Notes: generated by a model from the sequence alone, not told the origin. DNA of 64,000 bases from Doris montereyensis (GCA_037039925.1 JAXRKP010001606.1:22501-86500); one strand, 5' to 3'. Shown: positions 35,240 to 46,941, counted from the stretch's first letter. Made by a program: numbers and translations.

Positions 35240-35730
35240 ATGTCGTTTAATCACATTGTGGGGCGGGTTTTGGGAATGCCATTTTTGCCGAAAATGAAGC
35301 AAATTTAGTCTATCATACTAGTGGATAGAGCAGCTCATTTCCGTCATAAATGCGAAATATGATTACATTGCAAATGACAACTCCACTAATAAAGACCAAA
35401 ACAACTACGTGACGTTTCGGGTATAACCTTCGACAGACATCTAGAACAAACGAGAAATATCTGACAGACAGAATCTAGATCATGTTTTTCGCAAATTTAT
35501 TTTTCAAGTACTACCATATTTCAGGCACCACACAATGTGATGTCAGAAGAAAAACATAAAGGAGAAAGAAAAAAGACAGTGATGTAAAGTAAAACGTAGA
35601 AGAGGGGATGTAGAGTCACCGAGGGATGTGGAATGTTCCAGATCTAGGAATGAAATAAAAACTATGAAAAATAGGTAAATAATAAAAGGTGAAGAGATAG
35701 AGAGAAGGGGAGAGAAATATATATATATAT
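35240..35730 (-). mobile_element. Penelope-like terminal repeat, copy B
   Basis: Matches copy A (30770-31170) across about 400 bp in the same orientation and ends abruptly at the inverted-repeat right arm. The region equivalent to copy A's 31170-31600 is absent. Same-strand copies A and B bracket the RT/nuclease remnant, as the two pLTRs of one element would, but the inverted repeat between them complicates this. Confidence 0.65.
35411..35436 (-). ncRNA. Hammerhead-ribozyme-like core, copy B
   Basis: On the minus strand: CTGTCGA, then GG-TTATAC-CC, then GAAAC and GTC. The CUGANGA box has one change (A to T) and the helix II hairpin is one pair shorter than in copies A and C. GAAA is intact. 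Confidence 0.45.
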
Positions 35731-35741
35731 TATCCCAGTAC

Positions 35742-35943
35742 AGGTACAGTAGTAGTAGTAGTAGCAGTAATAGTAGTAGTAGTAGTATTAGTAGTAGTAG
35801 TAGTAGTAGTAGTAGCAGTAATAGTAGTAATATAGTAGTAGTAGTAGTAGTAGTAGCAGCAGTAATAGCAGTAGTAGTAGTAGTATTAGTAGAAGTAGTA
35901 GTAGTAGCAGTAGTAATAGTAGTAGTAGTAGTAGTAGTAGTAA

Positions 35944-35986
<43 letters not shown>

Positions 35987-35990
35987 TAGT
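35742..35990. repeat. (AGT)n tract in the right arm
   Basis: TAG triplets with occasional CAG and TAA variants. Confidence 0.95.
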
Positions 35991-36274
35991 GGTAGCGGTA
36001 GTGGTATTGGTAATAGTATTACAGTTGTTCTATCAAATCGCACGCCCCAAACATGCACGATTTGTCATAAAAAAATTCTTTAGGCTTCAGGCTCCACACA
36101 AAAGAGTTACCGCCGATCTGTTTCTGAAACAAGGGCAGATAATTTCGCGCGCTAAACGCAGCTGGTCTTGGCTGTCTCTGCTCTGGTGACCCTGCCCGCC
36201 CCTTCCCTTTCCTACTCAGTAGTTGTCACTTTTATCGACAGAGATCGCACTCCGTATAACACGTATGTCAAACA

Positions 36275-36494
36275 ACGAAAAAGAAGAAAAAGAAGAAGAA
36301 GAAGAAGAAGAAGAAGAAGAAGAAGAAGAAGAAGAAGAAGAAAGAAGAAGAAGAAGAGAAAAGAGGAGGAAGAGGAGGAGAAGAAGAAGAAGAAGAAGAA
36401 GAAGAAGAAGAAGAAGAAGAAAGAAGAAGAAAAAGAATAAGAAGAATAAGAATAAGAATAAGAATAAGAATAAGAATAAGAATAAGAAGAAGAA

Positions 36495-36525
<31 letters not shown>

Positions 36526-36562
36526 AAGAAGAAGAAGAAGAAGAAGAAGAAGAAGAAGAAGA
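36275..36562. repeat. (GAA)n / (AATAAG)n tract in the right arm
   Basis: GAA triplets interrupted by GGAAGAGGA and by a run of AATAAG hexamers near 36435-36500. The left arm tract is shorter, so this copy has expanded since duplication. Confidence 0.95.
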
Positions 36563-37025
36563 AAGGCACATGTATGATATAGGATATTTGTAAACATTTA
36601 CTGAAAATTTGAGCCTAACCAGTTGGTAGAAACAACAGGCACTGGTCGGGTCGTAAGTTTGTTTTCTTTAACATCTACATAGAGAATTTCGGGGATGAAG
36701 AAATGTCACTATACGATACGCGTCTTTCTCTGTTATTTGCCTCTTTTTTTAATATATATAATGTACGAATTGTGAATACTTCTCAGTTGAATCCAATAAC
36801 AGAAAATTGACGAGTGTATTCATGAATGAAGCTTTAAAATATTATATAAATCTTTCTGGCACTGGCAAGGTAAATTCTTCTCAATCTTTTGATCACTGGG
36901 CATAACATAATTTGATAGCAAAGGATTCAACTTTCAGCAGAACTAGAAACACTTCTGTTTTTCTTTTCTTTTTTTTTTTTTCATTTTGGGAACATGGGGG
37001 GGGGGGGGGGCGCAAAAAATCACTT

Positions 37026-37455
37026 CCTAGTTCCACCATGCTTACTAAAGTTACAGTTACATCCAAATAATAGAAACCGCATTTTTCTATAACTCCGGGT
37101 GACCAACTTACACTTCCGGTAAGGCTGATACTGATAAATATAATATTATTATCTGAAGTGAGCCGGCAAGTAAAGTTTAGCCCGTTTCGGGTATTCCTGA
37201 TTCCTCAAGATAGGTGATAACTCTTTTGCGTAGCCACATATTTTCTCAGAATAAAAAATCCTAAAATGTAGGCTAGATCTACATGTGCATTAATCAATGC
37301 AATACAGTACAGCAAGCAAAGGACATAGACGCATGCAATATATTAATCTTTTTTAAAGACAAGTCAATCAGTAATAAAATGGATTACGTTGAATGTTATT
37401 TATTAACAGTAAGCATAATATTATCTGATGAAAGAATATCTGAATATGTCTTAAG
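37026..37455. other. Non-coding stretch
   Basis: Nothing recognised to the right of the inverted repeat. Confidence 0.4.
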
Positions 37456-37457
37456 AA

Positions 37458-37796
<339 letters not shown>

Positions 37797-38004
37797 ACAC
37801 TATGTACAGTAAAAAAAACAGAAATGATATTCACTGTGAAAACACAAATTCCTTATCTCTTTTATTCTAGCTATAATAGCTATGCAATATCACAGACAAC
37901 AAGAAATAAGAAAGAGAAGGCACTTTGAAAAACATTCCATGATCATCCGAGTAAACAATGTAAAGTTCTTACAGCTACAATATAAAAAAGGCAATGGCAA
38001 TGGC

Positions 38005-38220
38005 ATGATCCACAAAGCTGAATCTTAATGGCATGGTGCACAAAGCTAAATCTTAATGGCATGGTGCACAAAGCTGAATCTTAATGGCATGGTCCACAAA
38101 GCTGAATCTTAATGGCATGGTGCACAAAGCTGAAACTTAATGGCATGGTCCACAAAGCTGAATCTTAATGGCATGGTCCTTAACAAAGCTGAATCTTATC
38201 CTAGTAAGCTGAATCTTATC
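38005..38220. repeat. Minisatellite, 28 bp unit, six to seven copies
   Basis: The unit is CTTAATGGCATGGTCCACAA followed by AGCTGAAT. The end carries two copies of a shorter TCTTATCCTAGTAAGCTGAA variant. Confidence 0.93.
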
Positions 38221-38295
38221 CTAGTAAGAAGGCAGAAGTGAACAAGGTGATAACACATCACGTCTTTGGGGCTGAATTGTTAAATTTCGTTTTTA

Positions 38296-38615
38296 CTCAC
38301 ATTCACAACTAAGGTGATATCTGAGGTTTCGGCAGGATTTTAATTTTGCCCGCACTGCCCTGTAAACAGCACGGGAATCTTTAAACGTGCACAGAGTGTT
38401 GTGATCTGCATATGGGACCTCCTTTTTCAATCGTCTGTTTGTGATGGGACTAGGTGTCGACCAACCTTCTTCCTGGACAGGGAAAGGGATGGGGAGGGGG
38501 TATTTAAACTTAAACAAAGCTCCAGAAAGTTTTTTAACCGCGGGGCTTGAATCCACCACCTTATACTTTTAATTCAAAGGTTGACATCTTGCCTCCGGAC
38601 TACCGAGTCCGCAAT
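38296..38615 (-). mobile_element. SINE family B, copy 3
   Basis: Minus-strand head GCGGACTCGGTAGTCCGGAG at the right, a B-box-like GTGGATTCAAGCCCC, and the family body (inverse of TGCCCTGTAAACAGC; GGGACTAGGTGTCGAC). Longer than the other copies because of an internal G-rich insertion near 38480-38500. Confidence 0.75.
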
Positions 38616-38654
38616 GACGATAAGAAAGGAGAAATGAAAAACAGGGAGGACGCA

Positions 38655-38780
38655 TCACCTCTTGGACAGACCGCTAGTCTGCCGACTCATTTTCATTTCC
38701 CCAACTAGTCATACAATCACCTCTTGGACAGACTGCTAGTCTGCCGACTCATTTTTCATTTCCCCAACTAGTCATACACC
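38655..38780. repeat. Direct duplication of about 62 bp
   Basis: CACCTCTTGGACAGAC, GCTAGTCTGCCGACTCATTT and CCCCAACTAGTCATACA occur twice in tandem with a couple of changes. Confidence 0.9.
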
Positions 38781-38934
38781 TGTATAGAAGAAATGGGGAA
38801 ATGTCTGTCATTAGGTGTCTTTCCCAAAGAACACAACATCAGACCTAGAAATAGTAGCAATAGCAGTGATGTGATTCAAACTCAGGAACTCACACAATCC
38901 CAAGTCCGATAGCCTGACAACTTGGCCACAGAAA

Positions 38935-39712
38935 CTGAGAAATATCACCTTGTTCCTCCAAGGGTTCCCTAACTGGGAAATATCACCTTGTTCCTCCAAG
39001 GGTTCCCTAACTGGGAAATATCACCTTGTTCCTCCAAGGGTTCCCTAACTCACAACTGGGAAATATCACCTTGTTCCTTCAAGGGTTCCCTAACTGGGAA
39101 ATATCACCTTGTTCCTCCAGGGGTTCCCTAACTGAGAAATATCACCCTGTTCCTCCAATGGTTCCCTAACTGGGATTGGGAAATATCACCTTGTTCCTCC
39201 AAGAGTTCCATAACTGGCAAATATCACCTTGTTCCTCCAGGGGTTCCCTAAGTGAGAAATATCACCTTGTTCCTCAAAGGGTTCCCTAACTGGGAAATAT
39301 CACCTTGTTCCTCCAAGGGTTCCATAACTGGGAAATATCACCTTGTTCCTCCAAGGGTTCCCTAAGTGAGAAATATCACCTTGTTCCTCAAAGGGTTCCC
39401 TAACTGGGAAATATCACCTTGTTCCTCCAAGGGTTCCCTAACTGGGAAATATCACCTTGTTCTTCAAAGGGTTCCCTAACTGAGAAATATCATCTTGTTC
39501 CTCCAAAGGTTCTCTAACTGGGAAATATAATCTTGTTTCTCAAGGGTTCCCTAACTGGGAAATATCACCTTGTTACTCCAGGGGTTCCCTAACTGGGAAA
39601 TATCACCTTGTTCCTTCAGGGATTCCCTAACTGGGAAATATCACCTTGTTCCTCCAGGGGTTCCCTAACTGCGACATATCACCTTGTTCCTCCAGGGATT
39701 CCCTAACTGGGG
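38935..39712. repeat. Minisatellite, 38 bp unit, about 20 copies
   Basis: The unit is CTGGGAAATATCACCTTGTT followed by CCTCCAAGGGTTCCCTAA. The regular spacing superficially resembles a CRISPR array, but there are no unique spacers between repeats. Confidence 0.95.
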
Positions 39713-39969
39713 TACATGAAAGGATATATGAATCTGATCTCAAACCATTGCGACAAGTTTATAACAGTATTTATTGACAATACGGTATATCCTGTCGTAC
39801 TCGCATACACTTAAAGTTTTTAAATTATTATAATCACACACACTCAACATTTTATATTATTATAACAGTTTATCTGTTGTTATCATTATAATTATAATAT
39901 CAAATGTTTCAATATTAAGTGGTCATTTTCAAATGCTTATAAAATCTCTTATATGCTATCAATGTAGAT

Positions 39970-40041
<72 letters not shown>

Positions 40042-40190
40042 CTCTCTCTATATATATTATCATAAGAAAAAGGTGGCTTTATAGTTTATACTTGGTATTG
40101 GGCGCCGCACTGTGGTGACCACATTCGCATCGATCTCTTACTTTTCTCATTTGTACGCGCATATCAATACATTGTTGTGATTCAAATTCT
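39713..40190. other. Non-coding stretch with (TA)n at 39973-40040
   Basis: AT-rich. A 66 bp TA microsatellite sits just upstream of the LINE at 40.2 kb. Confidence 0.6.
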
Positions 40191-40379
40191 TTGCGCTTGA
40201 AGTTCAAAGGGTTGAAAACAATTTTATTATTTCATATTCTATTTTATTCGCTTGTTTTAGCTGTAAATTATGAAAATAATGCCAATTATAATGGTATCAT
40301 TCGTTACTCCTCGGCCATTCTCCATGCCCTTCGACCCGACCCATCAAAACCGCTCACCGGCTCGGCGTGTTTCACGGAC

Positions 40380-40810
40380 ACATATAATAACTCACGACCG
40401 AAGAAGAGGAAGAGGGGACGGAGAGGTGGCGTCAAAGTTCAGACTCGGAGACGATCTTTTCGTCGATATTTGCCAACAATAGTCACGGGCAATGCAAGAT
40501 CCTTAAATAATAAAATTGACGAACTTGAATTATTGGCAAGACACCGCTTCGAATACAAAGAGTGTTGTGTCATGTGTATTTCAGAAACCTGGTTTGACCC
40601 ATGCACACCAGACAGTACTGTATCAATAAACGGATTCACCCCTTTTTGCCATCATTTCACCTACATGTCAGCCATTCGATACGGGGTGAAAAAACTATTG
40701 ATCTATGCTACTCAAACATCAAAAATGGCTACAAAAGCATTCAATTATAACCATTAAGTAGATCAGACCATAATATGAGCCATCTCATGACAAAGTATAA
40801 GCCAACGCTG
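40380..40810 (+). pseudogene. Rex1-like LINE endonuclease, internally deleted
   Basis: TGNARSLNNKIDELELL holds the conserved Asn near the N-terminus. CISETWFDP holds the catalytic Glu motif. After SINGFTPF the middle of the domain is lost, and the sequence resumes in another frame at RSDHNMSH, the C-terminal SDH catalytic box. The domain nicks target DNA in intact elements. This one cannot. Confidence 0.75.
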
Positions 40811-42400
40811 AAAAGAACGAAAGTAAAGAAAGAAACCTTTTTGTTCAGACCTTCAATGAAGAGTTTCGAAAAATTTCAAGACTGTTTCGATAACACTGAC
40901 TGGAGTACTTTCGAGGAGGCATGTTGGGACATTCATGAACTCACTGATACCGTTAGTAATTACATTCTGTTCTGTTCTGAAAACGTCGCGGTAACAAAAA
41001 CAATTACTCACTATCCACATGACAAATGATGACGTGCAATCTACGATCGATCCTTAAAGAAAAACACGGCACCTTCAAAAGAAAAGACATCCCTATGATC
41101 AAAGAAACAAGTAAGAAGCTAAGAAGAGGAATAAGCAAAAGTAAACAAAAATATAGATGTAAGGTAGAAAAATTCCCGGGATACTTGAAAGGGACTTGCT
41201 TTCTGAAGATGAAGACATGATAATACCACAAGATGCAGTCCGTCGACAGTTCGCCACCATATCAACCAAAAAGGCATGTGGCCCTGATGGCTTAAAAGGT
41301 ATTGTTTTGATCAAGTGCTTTCAACAGCTTTCATGAATTTTTACAAAAATCTTTAATCTGTCCGTCGATTCTCACACAATTCCGCATGTGTGGAAATGTT
41401 CTGAGCTGATTCCCGTTCCGAAAAAATAAATAAATGGCAAGTGATGAATGACTTAAGACCTGTAGCACTTACGTCATTTGTTATGAAATGTCTAGAAAGA
41501 ATAATGTTAGGCACTCTAAAAGAATGCACAGTAACATTTCTTGATCCATTTCAATTTGCCTACAGATCAAACAGAGGAGTTCATGGTGCTATTTTGTTAT
41601 TCTTAGATAATATTTATTTACTTTTGGACTCACCAAAGTGCTATTGTAGAGTCTTATTCGTTGATTTCTCTTCGGCATTCAACACGATCCAACCTCATAT
41701 CTTCATAGAAAAATTGCAAGACATGTCTATAAGTAACATGACTATCCTATGGATCTTAGATTTTCTAACACAACGCACTCAATATGTTAAAGTAAACAAG
41801 ACAACATCAGACACCATGATTACAAACACTCCTCAAGGATGCGTACTTTCACCAGTGCTGTTTACTTTATCAAATACACTAACGACTGTAGAATAAATAG
41901 AATAAAAGTGAAATTGATTAAATTTGCCGATGACTCTACGATCCAAGGCCTTATTGAGTCATCAGACCAAGATTACAAAGATCAAATTGATTACTTGATT
42001 AATTGGTGTGAAGCTCATCATTTATCTCTGAATGTAAATAAGACAAAAAGAACTTATAATTGACTTCAGACGCAACAAAGAAGCAATTACTCCAATATCA
42101 ATAAAAGGAGAAGTAGAAATAGTTAGAGGCTATAAATATTTGGGAATACACATCAATGATAAATTGACATGTCAGATCACTCTACCTCAATATTCAAAAC
42201 AGCAAATCAACGTCTACACTTTATGAGGAAACTCAATAGCTTAAACATCTATAACAAACTCCTTACACTATTTTATCAAACAATAATTGAGAGTACACTA
42301 TCTTGGTGCATTACAGCATGGGGTGGCAATCTAAAAAAAGTAATGAAAAAAGATTGGATTGTGTTGTGCGTGCCGGAGAGCGAGAGAGACTCACACATAC
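40811..42400 (+). pseudogene. Rex1-like LINE reverse transcriptase, broken
   Basis: After a linker (DNTDWSTFEEACWDIHELTD) the polymerase motifs appear in order: DLRPVALTSFVMKCLERIM; FQFAYRSNRGVHGAI; then LFVDFSSAFNTIQPH with the first catalytic Asp; TPQGCVLSPVLFTL; and KFADDSTIQGLI, the FADD catalytic pair. Next come LSLNVNKTK, GYKYLGIHINDKLT and SWCITAWGGNLKK. The catalytic residues survive, but at least five frame changes or stops separate the blocks. The usual C-terminal tail is absent or diverged. Confidence 0.82.
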
Positions 42401-42597
42401 ACTTACACACCCGCACACACAAGAAAAGATTACTTAACAAATTGGTAGTTGAGGTCATTCTTATAATATCATATTTATACTATATCTATATCTTTAAGCT
42501 CATACACATTCTCAGTTTTTGCAAAACAAATTTTTTTAGAAATATTTACCATGATTTACTGTGATATGTATTCCTCTTTTTCGTCATATATATTCAT

Positions 42598-42602
42598 ATT
42601 AA
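42598..42602. repeat. Target site duplication, left (ATTAA)
   Basis: ATTAA directly precedes the 5' LTR and recurs at 47285-47289 directly after the 3' LTR, the 5 bp size typical of Ty3/gypsy integrases. Confidence 0.9.
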
Positions 42603-42828
42603 TGTGATGTATGGAATATTTAGTGTCTATGGACACCCTGTCATGTAATTATAGTAGTAAGATCATGTCCCCTATAAGAGTGTATGGAATATCTATGTAT
42701 AATATAATCTTCACTTCCTGTGCTCATGCCTTGTTTCCTGTTTCCTGTCAGTATGAACACAAATGAATAAAATGGCTAACAGTTGAAACCACAATGCTCT
42801 TTGTCCAATCTGTTACTGTTATGTTATA
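42603..42828 (+). repeat. 5' LTR, 226 bp
   Basis: Begins TGTGATGTATGG and ends CTGTTATGTTATA, so it has the 5' TG but not the usual 3' CA. It contains CCCTATAAGAG (possible TATA-like promoter near 42671) and AATGAATAAAATGG (polyadenylation-signal-like, near 42763). Confidence 0.95.
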
Positions 42829-42829
42829 T

Positions 42830-42842
42830 TGGCGACGAGGAT
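42830..42842 (+). promoter_or_regulatory. Primer binding site, tRNA-Ser
   Basis: TGGCGACGAGGAT starts two bases after the LTR. It is complementary to the 3' end of metazoan tRNA-Ser (acceptor ending ...CGTCG plus CCA), which would prime minus-strand DNA synthesis. Confidence 0.85.
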
Positions 42843-42931
42843 TAAACATCTGAACTTAAATAGTTTTTAAAAAAGGAGCTTTAACAGCTAGAGCATATTA
42901 TTTCTATGCTAGTATTTTCTTTTCCACAAAC

Positions 42932-43865
42932 ATGAGTTTGATTGGGACTATTGGTGAGTTCATAGATGGATCATCCATCCATGATTACTTGGACCAACTG
43001 GCCTTCTACTTTGAAGCCAATGATGTAGAAGGCCGACAATAAGAAGAGAGCCATTCTCCTTACTGTGATTGGACAGAAGAGCTTTAGGCTATTGAAGGAC
43101 CTGTGTCAACCTGCTACTCCTAGATCAAAATCTTTTGATGAGCTGGCTGACCTTTTGAGAAATTTCCATGCACCGCCACCGCCGAAGTTCCTTCCAAGAG
43201 CAAGATTTGACCAACGAATTCGGAAACCAAGTGAGTCAATTCAATCTTACGTGGCCGAACTACAGAGCATTGCCGAGTACTGTCAATTCGGAGACACACT
43301 CAACGACCGTCTCTGCGAGAAATTCGTGACCGGCATCAACAATGAGCCTATCCAGAGGAAACTGCTTTTCGAGCGAGACCTCACAATCGCTAAAGCAATT
43401 GAGATTGCGCTCGCACACCAACAAACGGCAGAAGGAGCTCAACAGCTGTCTGCTAGCGCCACTCTCCCATCACATGACTTACATTTCAACAGGTCTAGAT
43501 CGGCTGCGCAACAGCAACATCACCACTCCAAAATTTCGTCGGTTCCTGCTCAAAAATCCACTCAAAAATGTTATCGTTGTGGGGGTCCTCATCAACATTC
43601 TAAATGCAAATTTAAGAATGAGAAGTGTTTTTCGTGCTCTAAAGTAGGCCATATTGGAAAAATGTGTAGATCTACGTCTTCTTCTTCATTTGGGAGGAAG
43701 TTGGATAAGCCAGCAAACTTCAAGCAGAAATTTCATAATCACTGTCTCACGGACAACCCCACTCATTCGTCTGCAGTCACACATAGTTCAACAGAAACTG
43801 AGTATGAGCTGTTTGCTTTTGATTCTTACAACAAGCCGCTGTTTGTGAATACTACAGTTGACAAC
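42932..43865 (+). pseudogene. Gag: capsid and two zinc knuckles
   Basis: The likely start is ATG at 42932 (MSLIGTIGEFIDGSS ... LDQLAFYFEANDVEG). A frame change near 43038 leads into the long frame that continues to 43976. The capsid homology is the stretch PRARFDQRIRKPSESIQSYV ... LCEKFVTGI. Two knuckles follow. The first, from 43569, is CYRCGGPHQHSKC (CX2CX3HX4C). The second, from 43626, is CFSCSKVGHIGKMC (canonical CX2CX4HX4C). These package the RNA. Apart from the single early shift this is the best-preserved part of the element. Confidence 0.9.
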
Positions 43866-44135
43866 CGTGACATCCAATTCCAACTTGACACTGGATCTAG
43901 TCTCACAGTGATGACGAAGGACTTTTCAATTCGATCTTCGGAGCAGTTCCACTTTGTAAGTCTAACAAAACGATGAACACTTATACCGGTGAATCAGTGC
44001 CAATAGTGGGTGAAAAATCTGTGGATGTTCAATACGGTGACCAAAAGACTCAATTTACCATTGATGGTGGTGAATGGTAAAGGGCCGCCACTCATGGGAA
44101 GAAATTGGCTTGCATCTCTCAAACTTGACTGGCAT
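43866..44135 (+). pseudogene. Aspartic protease, frameshifted
   Basis: FQLDTGSSLTVMT places the catalytic DTG at 43887, in the same frame as Gag. The frame ends at 43976. The domain then continues in another frame (TYTGESVPIVGEKSVDVQYG) and in a third (LPLMVVNGKGPPLMGRNWL), which is the standard protease-RT boundary motif. Two single-base changes within 110 bp disable it. Confidence 0.85.
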
Positions 44136-45000
44136 GACCTTTTTCATTCATCATATTCTTCTAATGACAAAGGTGCTGAACTGTCTACCATGTTAGATCA
44201 GCGTTACAGTGATGTTTTTCATTCTTCGGGTCAGTTACGCAATTTTGAAGCCAAAATTCACCTAAAGCCAGAGACTCGTCCGATTTTCAAGAAAGCCAGA
44301 CAACCGCCCTATGCGCTGCGTGAAAGTATAGAAACAGAACTGACACGTCTTCAAAAAGAGGGCATCATCAAGCCCGTAGAATTTTCGGACTGGGCCACAC
44401 CTATAGTACCGGTTCTAAAGAAATCAGGTGCAGTCCGCATATGTGGTGATTATAAGTCGACGATCAACAATTCCTCAGAATGCGACAGCCACCCAATACC
44501 AAGAATTGAGGATCTGGCGCAACAACTGGCTGGAGGGCAAAAGTTCACGAAAATGGACTTTACCAACGCTTATACCCAACTACAACTGGATGAAGCATCT
44601 AGGAAACTAACCACAATAAATACACATAAAGGTCTATTCCAGTATCAACGCCTTTTGCTTTGGGATCTCATCTGCGCCTGGGATATTTCAGCGTGCCATG
44701 GAGGGCACTTTTCAGCATATTCCGATGACTGTCATTTATTTTGATGACCTCTTGTCACGGGAAAAGACGACAATGACCACAGGAGGAATCTACAACAAGT
44801 CTTGGATACCTGCCGAGACAAAGGATTAGCCGTCAACCGTGAGAAATGTGAATTCATGCGGGAGGAAGTCACATTTCTGGGCCACATGCTCAGTAAAGAT
44901 GGATTACGTCCCTTAGAAGATACCGTCACAGCTATCATTGAGGCACCAAATCCTCAAAACATCAACGAGCTTCGTTCATATCTGGGTCTTATCAACCATT
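44136..45000 (+). pseudogene. Ty3/gypsy reverse transcriptase, frameshifted
   Basis: Blocks in order: ARQPPYALRESIETELTRLQ; IKPVEFSDWATPIVPVLKKS; VRICGDYKSTIN; then FTKMDFTNAYTQLQLDE with the first catalytic Asp. After a frame change near 44660 comes GISSAPGIFQRAMEGTF, then VIYFDDLL at 44735-44755 with the catalytic FDD pair (YFDD, where Y[ILV]DD is usual). Then the thumb block FMREEVTFLGHMLSKDGLRP and an LRSYLGLINHYS stretch. All catalytic residues are present. Confidence 0.92.
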
Positions 45001-45059
45001 ATTCAAGTTCATGGAAGGAAGTGCCAGCGTTCTTGCTCCTTGTACGACCTTCTTCACAA

Positions 45060-45545
45060 AAAACATCCGATGGTGTTGGGGCAAACCTCGGGAAGAAGCC
45101 TTCCTGAAATCAAAGATCTTCTTTCGTCGAAAAGTTCTTTCACATTTCGATCCACAAAGGCCCATTGTGTTAACATGTGATGCTTCCCCCGTGGGAGTAG
45201 GTGCCGTGCTTAGCCAAATCGATGAAATGGGCAATGAACGACCAGTTCATTATGCGAGTAGATCCCTGTCAACTGCCGAAAAGAAGTATTCGCAGATTGA
45301 TAAAGAAGCACTTAGTATCATTTATGGTGTTAAAAAATTTCATAAATATATTTTGTGCCAACGAATCAAGATCATCACTGATCACAAACCCCCTTCTTGG
45401 CGTCCTCGGCGAAGGAAGGCTATTCAGAGCATGCATCGGCTAGAGTCCAACGCTGGGCTCTCACTCTTTCTGCGTATTCATACTCACTGGAGTATCGTCC
45501 TGGTCATCTAAACAACGCAGACGCATTCAGCCGCCTTCCCCTCCA
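45060..45545 (+). pseudogene. RNase H domain, frameshifted
   Basis: LTCDASPVGVGAVLSQIDEM gives the first catalytic Asp, then YSQIDKEALSIIYGVKKFHK gives the Glu. IITDHKP follows with the next Asp, before a frame change near 45390 into the block ending SLEYRPGHLNNADAFSRLP. The last is the conserved G-xx-N-x-AD-x-SR end of the domain. It degrades the RNA strand during reverse transcription. Confidence 0.88.
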
Positions 45546-45589
45546 ACTGCAGTCAACGACTCCGTTGATAACAGTCTGCAGAAGTCGAT

Positions 45590-46700
45590 GCACTTTTCAG
45601 TTTCATCGAAAATGTCCCTTATCGTCAGAGGATATCGCTCTTGCAACGAAGCAAGACCCACTTCTTCAACGTGTTATTCGCTTCTCAATTCATGGATGGC
45701 CGGATAAGTGCCATGATGTATCTCTCCGTTCATTTTTATGTCGCAAAAATGAATTCAGTGTGGAAAATAATTGCCTCTTGTGGGGTACTCGTGTTGTTAT
45801 TCCGGAATCTTTTCGTTCCAAAGTGTTAGATATAATCCACGATACCCATGTCGGCATCAGCGCGGATGAAGGCAATCACGATCGTGGGTATGGTGGCCGA
45901 ACATCGATGCGGACATTGAGAGGGCTGTCAAAGTCTGTCATAGTTGCCAGAGTCACAGGAACGAACCAACCAAAGCCCCATTACTTCCATGGGAATGCCG
46001 ACAGAGCCTTGGGACAGAATTCATTGTGACTTTGCGGACCATTTTTAGGAAAGATGTTCTTGATTGTCGCTGACTCACATTCAAAATGGTTGGGAAATTA
46101 AAATCATGAACAAGATCACTGCTTCGGATACAATCCTAGAACTGCGAGACATATTTTCCACAATGGGACTACCTAAGACTCTTGTTACTGATAATGGTCC
46201 TACTTGGATAAGTCATGAGTTTTCAAATTTTATGTTATTTAATGGCATTAAACATGTAACTGTTTCTCCATATCATCCTTCCTCGAACGGACTTGCGGAA
46301 CAGGCAGTCCAAACGTTCAAACAGGCGATGGTCAAACTGACAACTGGTTGTCTTCAAGAGAAAGTTTGTCGATTTTTGACAAAATATCGAACAACACCGC
46401 ACTCGACTACTGGGTTATCCCCTTCCGAACTCATGTTTGGTCGGAAAACCCGAACTCATCTTGACCTCTTACACCCTTCTCTAAATGCAAAAAGTTATTG
46501 ATAAGCAGTTAGCTCAGAAAAGAAATTTTGACAAAAATACTTGTGAACGTGAGATGGGTGTGAATGATGCAGTGTTTGTGAGAAACTATGATAGGAATAA
46601 TAAAGATAAATGGTCCACAGGTATCATAACCCAGCAAACGGGTCCTGTCTCTTTTCATGTTCAGTCTGAGGGGAAAAGTTGTCCGCAGACACAAGAATCA
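45590..46700 (+). pseudogene. Integrase with GPY/F-type C-terminus, frameshifted
   Basis: The N-terminal zinc-binding region is damaged: HDTHVGISADEGN holds the His pair, and the following Cys pair is split by a shift. The catalytic core has FLIVADSHSKW (Asp, about 46055), VTDNGPTWISHEF (Asp, about 46181) and SSNGLAEQAVQTFKQ (Glu, about 46285), giving a D,D(35)E-type triad. The tail holds VFVRNYDRNNKDKWSTGII then TGPVSFHVQ, a GPY/F module used in target binding. Frame changes occur near 45880, 46060, 46500 and 46670. Confidence 0.9.
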
Positions 46701-46941
46701 ATTGCGTGAAACTTCAGTTGATGTGGTGGCCAGCCCATCCCCTCAATCTCAACAATCGTTGGTTCGAACTACCCCTCTGCAACCTATTGGTTTTAATTTG
46801 GATAGAGGAGGAGAGAGAGGGAGAATATTCTCCACATTACACCTGAACAAGTACCTGCTGACGCAGCAGTCTGTAATACCCCCTCATGGGCCTAGAAGAT
46901 CTTTAAGGCATACTAAGGCACCTGAGAAGCTTGATTTATAA
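46700..46941 (+). pseudogene. C-terminal tail of the polyprotein
   Basis: Low-complexity Ser/Pro/Gln region (SPSPQSQQSLVRTT) ending PRRSLRHTKAPEKLDL and a stop at 46939. The basic RRSxRxxK ending is usual for mag/Osvaldo-type integrase tails. Confidence 0.75.

Larger units (their letters stand above)
35731..37025. repeat. Long inverted repeat, right arm
   Basis: Inverse of 33024-34227. It includes the (AGT)n tract, a unique core (TTTCGCGCGCTAAACGCAGC; CTCTGGTGACC), the (GAA)n tract and the poly-G run near 36998-37011. Over unique parts the two arms are nearly identical, which implies recent origin or gene conversion. Confidence 0.9.
40195..42400 (+). mobile_element. Rex1/CR1-like LINE, decayed
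   Basis: A basic N-terminal linker (PKKRKRGRRGGVKVQTRRR) leads into an endonuclease, then reverse transcriptase, in the order of CR1-group LINEs. The wording of the motifs matches the Rex1/Babar type found in fish and molluscs. The 5' UTR is missing, the endonuclease core has a deletion of roughly 100 codons, and frameshifts occur throughout. The right end runs into a CA-rich stretch and then the LTR element at 42603. Confidence 0.8.

Noticed and set aside
36168..36582. Lys/Glu-rich nuclear-type protein
   Set aside because: Translation of the (GAA)n tract in the inverted-repeat arm.
38935..39712. CRISPR-like array of 38 bp repeats
   Set aside because: Units are head-to-tail without unique spacers, there are no cas genes, and the genome is eukaryotic.
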